Shown: positions 11,215 through 23,508, counted from the stretch's first letter. The stretch is DNA of 64,000 nucleotides from Prosapia bicincta (GCA_036971475.1 JBAIZL010000005.1:59820155-59884154), one strand, 5' to 3'. Program-made: numbers and translations. The notes: generated from the letters alone by a model not told the origin.

Positions 11215-13032
11215 TCCTGTGCAGTACAAATGTAAGCGAAGTTGCATGTGCAATAAAAATGTAAGCGAAGTTGCCTGTGCAGTACAAATGTAAGCGAAGT
11301 TGCATGTGCAATAAAAATGTAAGCAAAGTTGCATGTGTAATACAAGTGTAAGCGAAGTTGCATGTGCAATAAAAATGTAAGCGAAGTTGCCTGAGCAATA
11401 CTAATGTAAGCGAAGTTGCATGTGCAATAGAAATTTAAGCGAAGTTACCTGTGCAGTACAAATGTAAGCGAAGTTGCATGTGCAATAAAAATGTAAGCGA
11501 AGTTGCCTGTGCAGTACAAATGTAAGCGAAGTTGCATGTGCAATAAAAATTTAAGCGAAGTTGCCTGTGCAGTACAAATGTAAGCGAAGTTGCATGTGCA
11601 ATAAAAATGTAAGCGAAGTTGCCTGTGCAGTACAAATGTAAGCGAAGTTGCATGTGCAATAAAAATTTAAGCGAAGTTACCTGTGCAGTACAAATGTAAG
11701 CGAAGTTGCATGTGCAATAAAAATGTAAGCAAAGTTGCATGTGCAATAAAAATGTAAGCAAAGTTGCATGTGTAATACAAGTGTAAGCGAAGTTGCATGT
11801 GCAATAAAAATGTAAGCGAAGTTGCCTGAGCAATACTAATGTAAGCGAAGTTGCATGTGCAATAGAAATGTAAGCGAAGTTGCCTGTGCAATAAAAATTT
11901 AAGCGAAGAGACCTGTGCAGTACAAATGTAAGCGAAGTTGCATGTGCAATAAAAATGTAAGCGAAGTTGCCTGCGCAATACTAATGTAAGCGAAGTTGCA
12001 TGTGCAATAGAAATGTAAGCGAAGTTGCCTGTGCAATACAAATGTAAGCGAAGTTGCCTGTGCAATACAAATGTAAGCGAAGTTGCATGTGCAACAAAAA
12101 TGTAAGCGAAGTTGCATGTGCAATAAAAATGTAAGCGAAGTTGCCTGTGCAATAAAAATGTAAGCGAAGTTGCATGTGCAATAAAAATGTAAGCGAAGTT
12201 GCCTGTGCAATACAAATGTAAGCGAAGTTGCATGTGCAATAAAAATGTAAGCGAAGTTGCCTGTGCAATAAAAATGTAAGCGAAGTTGCATGTGCAATAA
12301 AAATGTAAGCGAAGTTGCATGTGCAATAAAAATGTAAGCGAAGTTGCCTGTGCAATAAAAATGTAAGCGAAGTTGCCTGTGCAATTCAAATGTAAGCGAA
12401 GTTGCATGTGCAATAAAAATGTATGCGAAGTTGCCTGTGCAATACAAATGTATGCAAAGTTACCTGTGCAGTAAAAATGTAAGCGAAGTTGCATGTGCAA
12501 TAAAACTGTAAGTGAACTTGCCTGTGCAATACAAATGTAAGTGAAGTTACATGTGCAATAAAAATGTAAGCGAAGTTGCATGTCCAATAAAAATGTAAGC
12601 GAAGTTGCCTGTGCAATATAAATGTAAGCGAAGTTGCATGTGCAATAAAAATGTAAGCGAAGTTGCCGGTGCAATACAAATGTAAGCGAAGTTGCATGTG
12701 CAACAAAAATGTAAGCGAAGTTGCATGTGCAATAAAAATGTAAGCGAAGTTGCCTGTGCAATAAAAATGTAAGCGAAGTTGCCTGTGCAGTACAAATGTA
12801 AGCGAAGTTGCATGTGCAATAAAAATGTAAGCGAAGTTGCCTGTGCAATAAAAATGTAAGCGAACTTGCCTGTGCAATACAAATGTAAGTGAAGTTACAT
12901 GTGCAATAAAAATGTAAGCGAAGTTGCATGTGCAATAAAAATGTAAGCGAAGTTGCCTGTGCAATAAAAATGTAAGCGAAGTTGCCTGTGCAATACAAAT
13001 GTAAGTGAAGTTGCCTGTGCAGTACAAATGTA
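11215..13032. repeat. 29-bp minisatellite, about 63 copies
   Basis: Unit GTAAGCGAAGTTGCATGTGC followed by AATAAAAAT (29 bp). A second variant has CCTGTGCAGTACAAAT or CCTGTGCAATACAAAT, and the two often alternate to give 58-bp dimers. Because 29 is not a multiple of three and the minus-strand unit has no stop in any phase, all three minus frames stay open for long distances. This produces apparent ORFs up to 443 residues with a 29-residue period. Longer segments are also duplicated within the array, for example around 11330-11420 and 11760-11850. Confidence 0.95.
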
Positions 13033-13734
13033 ATTGCCTTAACAGTTCGAATTTAAAAACAACGATATCAACAAATAAACCGATTGGCACTGTGACATTG
13101 CGAACTATCGAAACCCAATTCGAAAAGACTCGAAAAACTAGGGATATAGGTTGTAGAACGCATTCAGGATGTATGCAAAATACAGATCCTTGCAGAATAG
13201 TATATCTATATACTGTTTCACAAGATTTATTAGTTTACATCTGTTCCACAAAAAGTACACAAAAATGTACATTTATAAATGTTCTGTGCAATTACATTTT
13301 AATAATAAATAGACTAATGAAAGCCAATAAACTAATGATAGTTAATAAATTATCATTTAAAATTAACCTAATCTATAGAAAATAATTAAATATATATTTC
13401 TTGATGGAAAATAAGGTCAATAAACGAGTCAATAAATATTACTTTAATAATAGCATTGTTTCCACTACTAGTTTCTTGCCCTTATCAAGCATGAAACTAT
13501 TTTTCTATAAATAAAAGTCATAATATTCAACAATGAAATGTTAAACGTGAGAAGGCAAAATGTCATGGGGTTACTTCAAATGACCGAAATTCAACTGACC
13601 AAAATGTACGCACACAATTTACGCAACCTACAACTAATCAAAATACGTGACATTCAAACAATCGTAAGTACACGAACTTCAACTAACCAAAGTATACGGA
13701 CTTCAACTGAAAGAAATGTTTCGAGTTATAGTTT
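13033..13734. other. Unassigned sequence with a degenerate short repeat
   Basis: At 13555-13715 the phrases TTCAACTGACC, TTCAACTAACC and TTCAACTGAAAG recur at irregular spacing next to AAAATGTACG or AAAGTATACG. This looks like a decayed minisatellite of roughly 26 bp. The 87-aa ORF over it (13538-13801) reflects the repeat and is not recognised. Confidence 0.4.
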
Positions 13735-13806
13735 TGCCGTTCCTCAGGGGTTGACCACTCAAAGTCAACGTCACCTATTTTGGTTAAATTTAATTGTTTA
13801 ATATTC

Positions 13807-13837
13807 CTGATGATGTTGGTACTGTTAGCCAACGAAA
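13807..13837 (+). ncRNA. Hammerhead-like motif (CTGATGA - stem - GAAA)
   Basis: CTGATGA at 13807-13813, one extra T, then a 5-bp stem GTTGG/CCAAC (13815-13819 with 13829-13833) enclosing 9 nt, then GAAA at 13834-13837. These are the conserved boxes and helix II of a hammerhead ribozyme. A closing helix I/III is not evident. The same arrangement with different stem sequences occurs at 33901, 60929, 61080 and 63051. The single extra nucleotide between box and stem departs from the canonical core, so cleavage activity is uncertain. Confidence 0.35.
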
Positions 13838-16654
13838 AGCTTTGAATTGTAAATTCAATTATAATTCTTATATTTGTATTTTGACTTAGTTCTTTATTAA
13901 TACACAAGAATACATATTGCGATATATATATATATATACTAATGTTTGTCAATATTTGCTTGTTAAACGCAAGAGCCTTTTTACAGTAAAACGGTTTCAG
14001 GTTTTTTATTGACTTGTTCATCAACCGTATTTTCCTTCATAAAAAATGTCATATACGTTCGTAAATAAACATAAATATAATTCGACTACAATTAAGTCAT
14101 AAAGGGGATTTGGCTCATTCTAAATCTGAATATTAATCACTAAAAAACCCTTAAACGTAATTATAAATTAAAAACACCCATATAGAAACATTCTTTGTAG
14201 GCTAAAAACGGCATTTACGTCCCTAACAGGCCTTCTGTTGATATTTTTTCGTTTTAGTGACAGGCGTACAACAGTAACACAGGGGACGTTTGTGTCGAAA
14301 AATCCTTCAAAAGGAACTGTTTCAATCGTTTAATAGTTTTTCTAGTAGTCGACCAGAACACAAAGCTTCTACAGTATTAAACCGACAAAGAAGAAATATT
14401 AGTTGTCATTTTCTTTAAACGTGTTTCAAATCTCTAATGAAAACATATTACAAATTATTTGTATCATACAATGAGTGATGGCGCAACGAGTATGAAAAAG
14501 TACTGCGAATATCTGGTTTACATTTATTCCGTGTTAGTTTCTTTACAGATTCATCATCATGGATTAGGAGACAAATTCGGTTTAGTAATGAGCTGTATTT
14601 CTTTTCGTCATACATCATTGAGGAAGGTAATGTGGCGAGTACTTCGATTGAACCGAGCGTTAAGGCCTCCGGTTTGTCACACTAGACTCCTAGCTTAGTC
14701 GTCCTAAAGAAGCGCCTTAAAACTATCTCGGCTATACAGGAGATCGACCCTAACGTTCTAAAGTCAAGTATTTCAACCACTAACCAGTCAATCACAATTG
14801 TGTATATAGAAAGGATAATCTTTGGGAAAATTGAGACACAAAAAAACAAAAAAAATACAGTTGGTAAGAACACGTGTAACTCAAAACCAAGTTTAGAATG
14901 CTGATGGTACTGCATAATAATTAGCGGTTTTCCTAATTTGGACGCCTTCACTGCTACGTCGATGTAACTACGACGACACTACATAGGTAACCCATTTGAA
15001 CACTTTTAGGGAAAATGTAAAACCAGACAGAATCCTTGCTATGAATAATCCATTTAGATTGCATTACAATTTAAGGATGGAATTACTGTAATGAGGGACA
15101 GTATATTGTATGAGAATGTCTTCTCTCCCGACACTAGCCAAATACTGATTGCTTCCGGAACAGGTAATGATGATTCTATTAATTCGTACAACTCTTATTG
15201 GTGGAATTAGATATGTTCTGTATTTTCCCCTGACCAGAGTAGTGTCGAGCTGTACCAACTGAACTTTTTAAAACGTCCGACTCTTGTCATGTATCGTGTA
15301 ATTATTAAGCTCGGGTAGCCTTAGTTTTCCACTAGTAGGACTGTCACTTGAAAGATTATTAAAGGATTCTGAGTATATTTAAAGATATACAACACTGAGT
15401 GGATAACATAGCGGGAGATAAAGGTGTAACATTTGCTGTATGGTTAGTCTAAAGTAGACCTACTCTCTATGAGGGGTCATAAAGAGGTGTCTTCCAGTAA
15501 CACCCGCTTGCAATGAGACGGATATGCTTCAGGAAATAATGTTACCCGGTACTCGGAGATAATGTTTAACATATCTACGTGAACTCTGTCTTATTTACTC
15601 TTACTCGGCACACACTCGTCCGTGACAGGTCTGTCATAGAACACCACCTAGTAGAATCTCGCCCGTCCCTGCTAGGTGCCATCCTTACGAAAGTGATCTG
15701 AAGAGCTGTAGATAGCCAGATGATCAGCCGTACCTTCATCCTCTAGGCCTAGGCCGTCCCATTCAATGTAGATGGCCAGTACGTATTCTCGAAGGGAGGG
15801 ACCAGCTCCCTCTCTGGCCGCTTCTTTTGTTACAGCAGAGTATCGGCGAATATTTCCTCTCCGTCCTTTCCCTTGGCATCCTTCATGGCTCCGTGAGCGA
15901 CAATGTTACATAACCAATCTCACGTCTCATGTCCTCAGCTATGCGTTTATCTTTCCGCCTTCCTTATCCCATCGTTCATGCTACCAATCCGTGACACTGC
16001 ATTGCAATAGAGTATCAAATCCCTTTTTATCATTTGTCTTTCACAGAGGAGATACTTTCCACAAATTTATTTAAATGTAGTTTCTTACATTTAATTAGTT
16101 TCATATTTCCTAGATAGTTTAAAGAGAATCGTTAAATTCAAAGGCTGTAAAATTTCATATTGCAATTTACATACAAAATATGTAAAACCCTAATTAAAAT
16201 TTCAAGCTATTCATGCAAATTTAACAATAACCATTTCTGCAGACGTAATTCTCAGTCTCATAAAAACAAAGTAAATTTTCGCCAAGGAAACAGAGGCAAA
16301 AAAAAAACTCCACAAGGTTTCCGAATTAATGATTAATTTCGTCATTAACGGATGTTCCCCTTCACTGCTTCATTTGAGACAATCTAAAACCTATTAAAAA
16401 TTTTAATGGATTTTTCCCACTGCGAAAGTTGAAATAATGAACTTCCAACGCCAGCAAAATAGTAAAATTTCTTTTGTGCAATGTTTTGCATTTTCAATAT
16501 CCAGGAATGTATTAGGTCAACATAAATGTTTCTATTATTAGTTATTTCTAGTTTTTCTCTTATTAGTTATTATATGTTGTTTACATAATATATTCTGACA
16601 GTGTTCCTGTTAACTAAGATCTTTTCAGTTTCCTTTTTTTAATGCGTCACTTTG
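13838..16654. other. Unassigned sequence, including a GC-richer 1.0-kb patch
   Basis: A short (TA)n run lies at about 13923-13938. The segment 14950-16070 is clearly less AT-rich than its surroundings, but its frames are short and I recognise no protein on either strand. It could be an old decayed element. Confidence 0.4.
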
Positions 16655-16662
16655 CTTTTTAT

Positions 16663-17439
16663 TAGGGATGGGCCGATTCCGATTCTCGATTCCAGGAATC
16701 GTCGATTCTAGGTGGTATCGAGGAATCGTCGATACTCGATTCTTCATTCATAAAAGTGTCGATTCCGATTCTTATTTTGTTAACTATTAAAATATGCGTG
16801 TGGAGTAATTTATTACCAAACAAAATTTATTATATTTGTGTGGAAAAATAATTAATTACCAACTATGTCTTATTTATGTATTAGTTGATTTGAATGAATT
16901 AAATGATTAAAGTAAACGAAAATATTATTATTTATGAAGCAACAGCAATCAAGATTGTAACCATTTCTGGTCGTTTGACATCGCTCGTCTCTCTCTCTCA
17001 CTAGAGTGGGTTCGATACTCTCTTTTGCTCTCTCTCCCCCACGTGTCTTACTGCCACTGATTTATAGATGTCAGAACAAAACACAAAAAAGTACAGTAAA
17101 AACTCGATTAACCGTCACCGTCGGAACCGTGGCCATGACGGTTGAGCGAATAGACGGATAACAGAAACACTGTATTATTCTCCCGAAACTTAACCTTAAT
17201 AAATTATATTATAGACAGATATCACTCTCACGGTTGAAGGTTTTGTGTAGCCTATTACATTAAAACGGAACTTTTAAAAGGTTTTGCCATATGACCAAGA
17301 TGTTAACAAAATTAATTATTAGAGAACTAGCATGTAAGCTAATATAACTTGAAAGAATCGAGAATCGAGTAAAGAATCGAGAATCGAAAGGATAATTTTA
17401 GAATCGGAATCGAAAATTTTAGGAATCGGCCCATCCCTA
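16663..17439. mobile_element. hAT-type MITE, 777 bp, complete with 8-bp target duplication
   Basis: Terminal inverted repeats start TAGGGATGGGCCGATTCC at the left and end with its complement GGAATCGGCCCATCCCTA at 17422-17439. They continue inward as clusters of GATTC/GAATC words. An exact 8-bp direct repeat, CTTTTTAT, flanks the element at 16655-16662 and 17440-17447. An 8-bp duplication and TAGGGATGGGC ends are hallmarks of hAT transposons. The interior has no transposase. It carries a pyrimidine-rich CTCTCT patch near 16990-17040 and a piece resembling a pogo terminus (CAGTAAAAACTCGATTAACC at about 17093), possibly an older nested fragment. Confidence 0.9.
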
Positions 17440-17447
17440 CTTTTTAT

Positions 17448-18689
17448 CATAAGATAATAATTGCATACAGTTCCTTTGCCATATAAATAGGTCTTTACGT
17501 AGAATTTAGTCACTGATTTTTTCAGTTATTCTTTCTTTAAACATGATATGGCCATAGAAAACCTGTCGTTTCCAGGTAATCGTAACCAAATAGTGAATAA
17601 TTATGAGGCCTTCTGTTACACCAAAGATAACACTCTCTACATCGATACAATAATTCGCATATGTTTATTGTTTGGATAGATATAAAAATATTAAGAACAA
17701 ATTAAGGAAAATTTACTCTTCATATATAAAGAACATGTAGAGAGCTAAAAGGAAATGTAACCGGATCAAAGGACTCTTCTGCACTTTGAACTGATCCTCA
17801 AGTTTTTTAAAATGGAAACCTCCGTCACTCAAAGAACAAAAAATATTTTCCTTATCTGGAAAAAGAGCACCTGACTGACTTAATGTATACAATTTGAGCT
17901 TAGTTCGTGCCCAAAGGCAATAATTAAATAATTACAAACATTAACTCACAAACATACGAGTATATTTTTATTTTCTCCTACATCTTTAAATTAACAAGTT
18001 ATCTTAGGTAATTAAAACACTTGTATATATAACTTGTATAGGTTGCAAAATAGCTAGTTGTAGTTTAGAATTTGTTTAGCTATACTCCCCCGTCATTGAA
18101 AGCCGTACGATGAAGTCAATTATTGATTACGAATTGGAAATCTATATAATGTATTTAATTCCGGAAGCGAATCGGTCCCCATGAAATTTCTTGAGCAACG
18201 AACAAGAGAGCCTAATTAGATTCATTTTAAAGCTTGAGGGCTAAAGACGGTGGGAGAAACTATTACACTTGTCAAAAATTACATGGGCTTCGTCCCACTG
18301 CCCGTGATAGATCCAATGATTTTCTAATGGAAATATGAGTTTATTAATAAGTAAGCCTTTCGTCAGATGGGGATCAACCAGCTGATGTGAATTTTATTAT
18401 TAATTTAATTTATTTTGTATGCCTTGTTTAATTGAAATGTATGTAGAGGAAGGCTGCGAGTTTGTAGAAATAATGGTTAAGGATAGTTTACAAGAACGTT
18501 GCGTAATTTATTGTTAATTTTAGTGTTCTATTTAAGTAAAACTGTTGAAATTACTAGTAATGGAGGAAAACCATGGTGGAGAGGAAGGTTAAGTACCATT
18601 TACAATGCAGGAGGAGAGTGATGAACATATTCACAATTTCAGGCGCATTCTAAATAATGTAAATTATGTGATTCAGAATAGTGTTGGCT
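17448..18689. other. Unassigned AT-rich sequence
   Basis: No recognised gene. The last part before 18690 may belong to the decayed Helitron that follows, but I cannot align it to a known domain. Confidence 0.45.
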
Positions 18690-19194
18690 TAAATTGAATA
18701 ACACCACCTAAATATGCCACCACACAATTTAAAAATAAGGATTGACGCTATAGTTGTGTTAATCACAAATATGAATATGTCTGGTAACTGGAGTAAGAGT
18801 AACTGTCAAAGCTATGTTGGAAAATTCATTAAATTTTTAAATAGTTACTAAAAAACTAAAGGCCAAGCAGTATTTCATCCAAGAATGAAACTAATAACAT
18901 GAGGTAAAAATATGCCTTTTGCATTCGTTAGGACTCAGTTTCCAATAAGGCTAACCTTTGCAATGAGAATAATCAAACCTCAAGGACAAATCTTTGAAAA
19001 AATTGGTATCTTTTTGGTAAACCCAGTAATCAGTCATGGACTTTTAGTAGAGCAAGAGCACCTCGAGATTTTAAGATTCAAATAGAAAACCGAAAAACAC
19101 AAGGCAAAGACACAATGATGGAAATAGTTACACAAAAACCATTGTCTACGAAGAAATACTATGGTGATTCTAGCCCAAAATGTACCGGTATCTA
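18690..19194 (+). pseudogene. Helitron helicase (RepHel), C-terminal helicase remnant
   Basis: Broken plus-strand frames spell the end of a Helitron PIF1-like helicase. From 18714 comes MPPHNLKIRIDAIVVLITNM, matching the 'PPH.L.LK.GA.V.LLRNL' segment. After a stop follows a VFHPRMKLI piece. From about 18913 comes FVRTQFPIRLTFAMRIIKPQ then GQIFEKIGIFL, the 'FP.RLAFAMTINKAQGQT..VGIYL' motif block. Then comes ISHGL and, in another frame, SRARAPRDFKIQIE, the motif VI 'SRAR' arginine region. Such proteins unwind DNA during rolling-circle transposition. The Rep nuclease domain, the Walker motifs and a CTRR 3' hairpin are not seen. Several stops and at least two frameshifts make it inactive. Confidence 0.8.
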
Positions 19195-19510
19195 AATCAC
19201 ACTATTAATATAATACTTAAACTATTAAAAAGCCTTTAGGAGTGAGAATTTCAATTAATTTTATTGTAATAAGTAAGAAGCAGCAATTTCTGCTACGAGT
19301 CCCTAGTAATTATTATTTAAATGTTGGACCGAATGAATTTCTATTTTCACTTATTAGGACCTGTTGCAAATACTTTAATATCGCAAAATTACATTTTCAA
19401 CCATTGTTATTAATAAAACAATTAATAATGAATAGTTTAAAATTTATAACTGTGAATAATCAGTTATATTACACAAAATCATACAAATTAATACAACCAT
19501 AACCTTACTT
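19195..19510. other. Unassigned sequence
   Basis: AT-rich and without recognised features. It may include the rest of the Helitron, but no terminal hairpin was found. Confidence 0.4.
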
Positions 19511-21122
19511 TCAGAATCATAACTACCTGCCAATCCTAGCATTGTTAACATCAACGCTGACGCGTTTCATAGCACCTCCATCAGTCAGAACTTATTGTGA
19601 ACTTTGACTGATGGAGGTGCTATGAAATGCGTCCGCGTGGATGGGAACAAAGCTAGGGTTTATGTTCTTATTTTCAGAATCATAATTACCTGCCAATCCT
19701 AGCATTGTGCCCGCGGACGCGCTTCAGAGCACCTCCACCAGTCAGAACTTATTGTGAACTTTGACTGATGGAGGTGCTCCGAAATGCGTCCGCGTGGATG
19801 GGAACAAAGCTAGGGTTTATGTTCTTATTTTCAGAATCATAACTACCTGCCAATCCTAGCATTGTGCCCGCGGACGCGCTTCAGAGCACCTCCATCAGTC
19901 AGAAGTTATTGTGAACTTTGACTGATGGAGGTGCTCCGAAATGCGTCAGCGTGGATGGGAACAATGCTAGGGTTTATGTTCTTATTTTCAGAATCATAAC
20001 TACCTGCCAATCCTAGCATTGTGCCCGCTGACGCGCTTCAGAGCACCTCCATCAGTCATAACTTATTGTGAACTTTGACTGATGGAGGTGCTCCGAAATG
20101 CGTCAGCGTGGATGGGAACAATGCTAGGGTTTATGTTCTTATTTTCAGAATCATAACTACCTGCCAATCCTAGCATTGTGCCCGCTGACGCGCTTCAGAG
20201 CACCTCCATCAGTCATAACTTATTGTGAACTTTGACTGATGGAGGTGCTCCGAAATGCGTCAGCGTGGATGGGAACAATGCTAGGGTTTATGTTCTTATT
20301 TTCAGAATCATAACTACCTGCCAATCCTAGCATTGTGCCCGCTGACGCGCTTCAGAGCACCTCCATCAGTCATAACTTATTGTGAACTTTGACTGATGGA
20401 GGTGCTCCGAAATGCGTCCGCGTGGATGGGAACAAAGCTAGGGTTTATGTTCTTATTTTCAGAATCATAACTACCTGCCAATCCTAGCATTGTGCCCGCT
20501 GACGCGCTTCAGAGCACCTCCATCAGTCAGAACTTATTGTGAACTTTGACTGATGGAGGTGCTCCGAAATGCGTCAGCGTGGATGGGAACAATGCTAGGG
20601 TTTATGTTCTTATTTTCAGAATCATAACTACCTGCCAATCCTAGCGTTGTGCCCGCTGACGCGCTTCAGAGCACCTCCATCAGTCAGAACTTATTGTGAA
20701 CTTTGACTGATGGAGGTGCTCCGAAATGCGTCAGCGTGGATGGGAACAATGCTAAGATTGGCAGGTAGTTATGATTCTGAAAATAAGAACATAAACCCTA
20801 GCATTGTTCCCATCCACGCTGACGCATTTCGGAGCACCTCCATCAGTCAAAGTTCACAATAAGTTATGACTGATGGAGGTGCTCCGAAATGCGTCAGCGT
20901 GGATGGGAACAATGCTAGGGTTTATGTTCTTATTTTCAGAATCATAACTACCTGCCAATCCTAGCACTGTGCCCGCGGACGCGCTTCAGAGCACCTCCAT
21001 CAGTCAGAACTTATTGTGAACTTTGACTGATGGAGGTGCTCCGAAATGCGTCAGCGTGGATGGGAACAATGCTAAGATTGGCAGGTAATTATGATTCTGA
21101 AAATAAGAACATAAATCCTAGC
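19511..21122. repeat. 157-bp palindromic tandem array, about 10 hairpin units, linkers in both orientations
   Basis: Start-to-start spacing is exactly 157 bp (19699, 19856, 20013, 20170, 20327). Each unit is an imperfect inverted repeat. Arms of about 50 bp run from CCTAGCATTGT through GCTGACGCG and GAGCACCTCCATCAGTC and return around an 11-nt centre, CTTATTGTGAA. Hairpins are joined by a linker of about 45 bp (TTTATGTTCTTATTTTCAGA...CTACCTGCCAAT). The linker is inverted at about 20757-20807 and again at 21070-21118, whereas all others have the forward orientation. The first copy is the most diverged. No coding capacity. Confidence 0.93.
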
Positions 21123-21189
21123 GGAAAAGTAGAAAATTATGAAAAGTACAACCTTAACCATTAGTACATAACCATCTATAGTACAATCT

Positions 21190-21392
21190 TGTTGTAACTT
21201 TTCTTGTTTGCTAAATTGTAATTTTGTATCAGACCCTCTGATGTTGACGACATATTATCGAAATGTACATAAGGGTTTATTCTTAAGTAACTTGTTTTAT
21301 TGGATTATTTTTGTGGTATTGGGGTTATTTCCAATACTTTCATTGTAATATATTGTACCACTCTACTCTTGATATTGTATATAAGCTAAACT
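21190..21392 (+). repeat. Dispersed repeat related to the foldback at 60.86-61.20 kb, with degenerate hammerhead-like core
   Basis: About 200 bp align to one arm of the 60.9-61.2 kb foldback. Shared parts include CTTGTTTGCTA, AGACCCTCTGATG, CGAAATGTACATAAGGGTTT and TTTGTGGTATTGGGGTT, and both end near CTCTTGATATTGTAT. Here the box is CTGATGT rather than CTGATGA and the following stem is largely lost, so this is a decayed single-arm copy. The shared boundaries show a mobile repeat family. Confidence 0.75.
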
Positions 21393-23203
21393 ACTTTCAA
21401 ATCTACTATCCAATTTCTTTTGGAGTTTATACTTTTAACTAATTTAACATTTTAAAATATCCAAAACCTGTTTGTTCTGGAGCTTCAACACAAGTATTGA
21501 AATTTATTTTATAAATTCCAGATCTTTCTAAAATTACAATTTTATATTTCGATTGCCTGATTTGGATATTTTTAGTCATGGCTTCGGCCCTAAATTTATA
21601 TGAGAGAATACGAATAGAAGGAGGTATATCAATGTAAAAGCTATGGCACAATGCGAGGTATTATATAAGGTTTTAACCGAACCATGTAACCGTGCACTTG
21701 TCCTTGAGAGATCGCAGTAGGAAAGACGGGAGGGGGAGGGTCAGTCAAATACTTTCCTGCAAACATGATCAGGACTATTAAAACACTGACTTGCATGAGA
21801 CGTCAACATTAGATAAATTCCGATAGCTTCCGTATGAAATAACAAACAATCTTGAAATATGTGTAGACATATGGGATACAGAAGCTGTTTATGTATTGCA
21901 CATTCTGAATATGTGACATGTTTTAAGAAGTGGTAGTACATGGGAAATCTCGCACGGTTACGTTACACGCACTATACATGAAATAATTTGCCTTTGGGTA
22001 CTTAATAAAGAGAAATTATCAGAGATCAACGATTGGTCCTATCCCATGCTGACGGTGGAAATGTTTTTATTTCATTTTTTATTTCCATTAAGAGTGTAGA
22101 ATAAAAAAATCAACAGTCGTTAAAAACTTTAGTGCACGCACTATAATATTCTTTATTTGATTTTGTCTTGAACAAAATTTCTTCATTGTCCTGAAAGCAC
22201 TTTATATGCTGCAATATCTTTGAAATCTTTTATTACCAACAAATAAAACTTCAAGTTCTACACTTAATAACGTCGGACCTTTATATAAAAGTTTGAAACT
22301 AACCTTACCTAGCCGATATTAAATATATTTTTGTATTGTACTTCTATAAGTAAAGGTTGAAACAATTGGATGTTAGAAAGTTATTTACTTTCAAAAGCAA
22401 GACGATATCTTTCGTCTTTTAAAAAATCCAATATTAGATTCCAAGAGTTGGGTAAAAGAAAAGTTTTAAAATACAATTTAGACTTTATCTCATCTTATTC
22501 AGGAGATTTATTCGATCTTGAGTTTAAAACGATTGACTCATAATCAGAGTCGTCTTTCCATATAAAATTATACTTGTCTAACTCACTTAATTCCATGATC
22601 TTAACAATATTTGGAATTTTATTAGCAGACGATACTTGCAGTTCCATTAGGATTAGAATTACCAGTCGGCTTTTAATCATATTCTTAAATAAGCACTGAG
22701 TAGTAGTCAAGCACTGAGGAAGGTTACATCGTCGCCGAAACTAGTTTGTTGTGTATTTGTTTATTAAAAACTAATTTTTTGTGAGATTTTGAGTTCACTT
22801 TTACCTTAGTGAATAGTTCTCACTAGCTAGGCTCTAATTAACTAAATAAATATTCTGTTTTTACCAACATATAAAGAAATAACAACTTTAGGTGCATGTT
22901 TGAGATCATTTGTTATATAATACCAATGTTTATCCGCAAAAGTAGTTTATCCAAATTATTATTGCTCTATAGCGATACAAGGGAAGCGACAATACCCACG
23001 TATCATCTCGTCAATCATTTATATGTTTCAACATCAATGCATTTCAACTACGGATAGAATTTCCTATTACACTTTGCTCTTACTCAGGGTTGATTAAATA
23101 AGGGAAAACAAGAGAAAAAAACATTTTTAAAGTCAATTCCTTTTTAGGAATTTGTAACAATTTAATCCGTTTCCATTTTCCATTTTAGGTCAACAAAGAA
23201 ATT
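21393..23203. other. Unassigned AT-rich sequence
   Basis: Only short ORFs of no recognisable family. Confidence 0.5.
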
Positions 23204-23430
23204 TTTTAACAATAGAATTGAACTCAAACGATTATCAATGCGGTGTTTATTATTTTAATATTATACAAGTACGTTTTGGTCACATTTTAGGTGGTCTTTT
23301 TCAAGCTTTCAAATCTATAAACATAAAACAATAATCGTGATCTAAAGTGGTTCCGAAACGTTGCTTGTATAATATTAAAATAATAAACTCGGCATTAATA
23401 ATCGTTTGAGTTCAATTTATTGTTAAAATT
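23204..23430. repeat. Foldback element, arms about 80 bp
   Basis: The left arm (about 23204-23285) and right arm (about 23342-23430) are inverted copies sharing AATTGAACTCAAACGATTA, TTTATTATTTTAATATTATA and ACAAG. The right arm carries GGTTCCGAAACGTTGC, matching the CGAAACGTTG element of the foldback at 5.0-5.3 kb. The family is probably Penelope-like terminal DNA, but no ORF is present. Confidence 0.75.
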
Positions 23431-23508
23431 GCAGCTAAACCCATTTTGAAAAAAAAATTATTTTAGTTAATTTTTATTAAATAGTTACAAATAATATAAA
23501 TAAAATAA

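Noticed and set aside
11667..12998. 443-residue minus-strand ORF and overlapping ORFs of 111-234 residues
   Set aside because: They are translations of the 29-bp minisatellite; all three frames are open only because the unit lacks stops. Cyclic low-complexity protein with no domain.
7717..13032. Possible CRISPR arrays
   Set aside because: The repeats are head-to-tail with no unique spacers and lie in eukaryotic DNA.
13735..13780. Minus-strand CTGAGGA...GAAACATT as a further hammerhead-like motif
   Set aside because: Box and GAAA are present, but no complementary stem could be formed between them.
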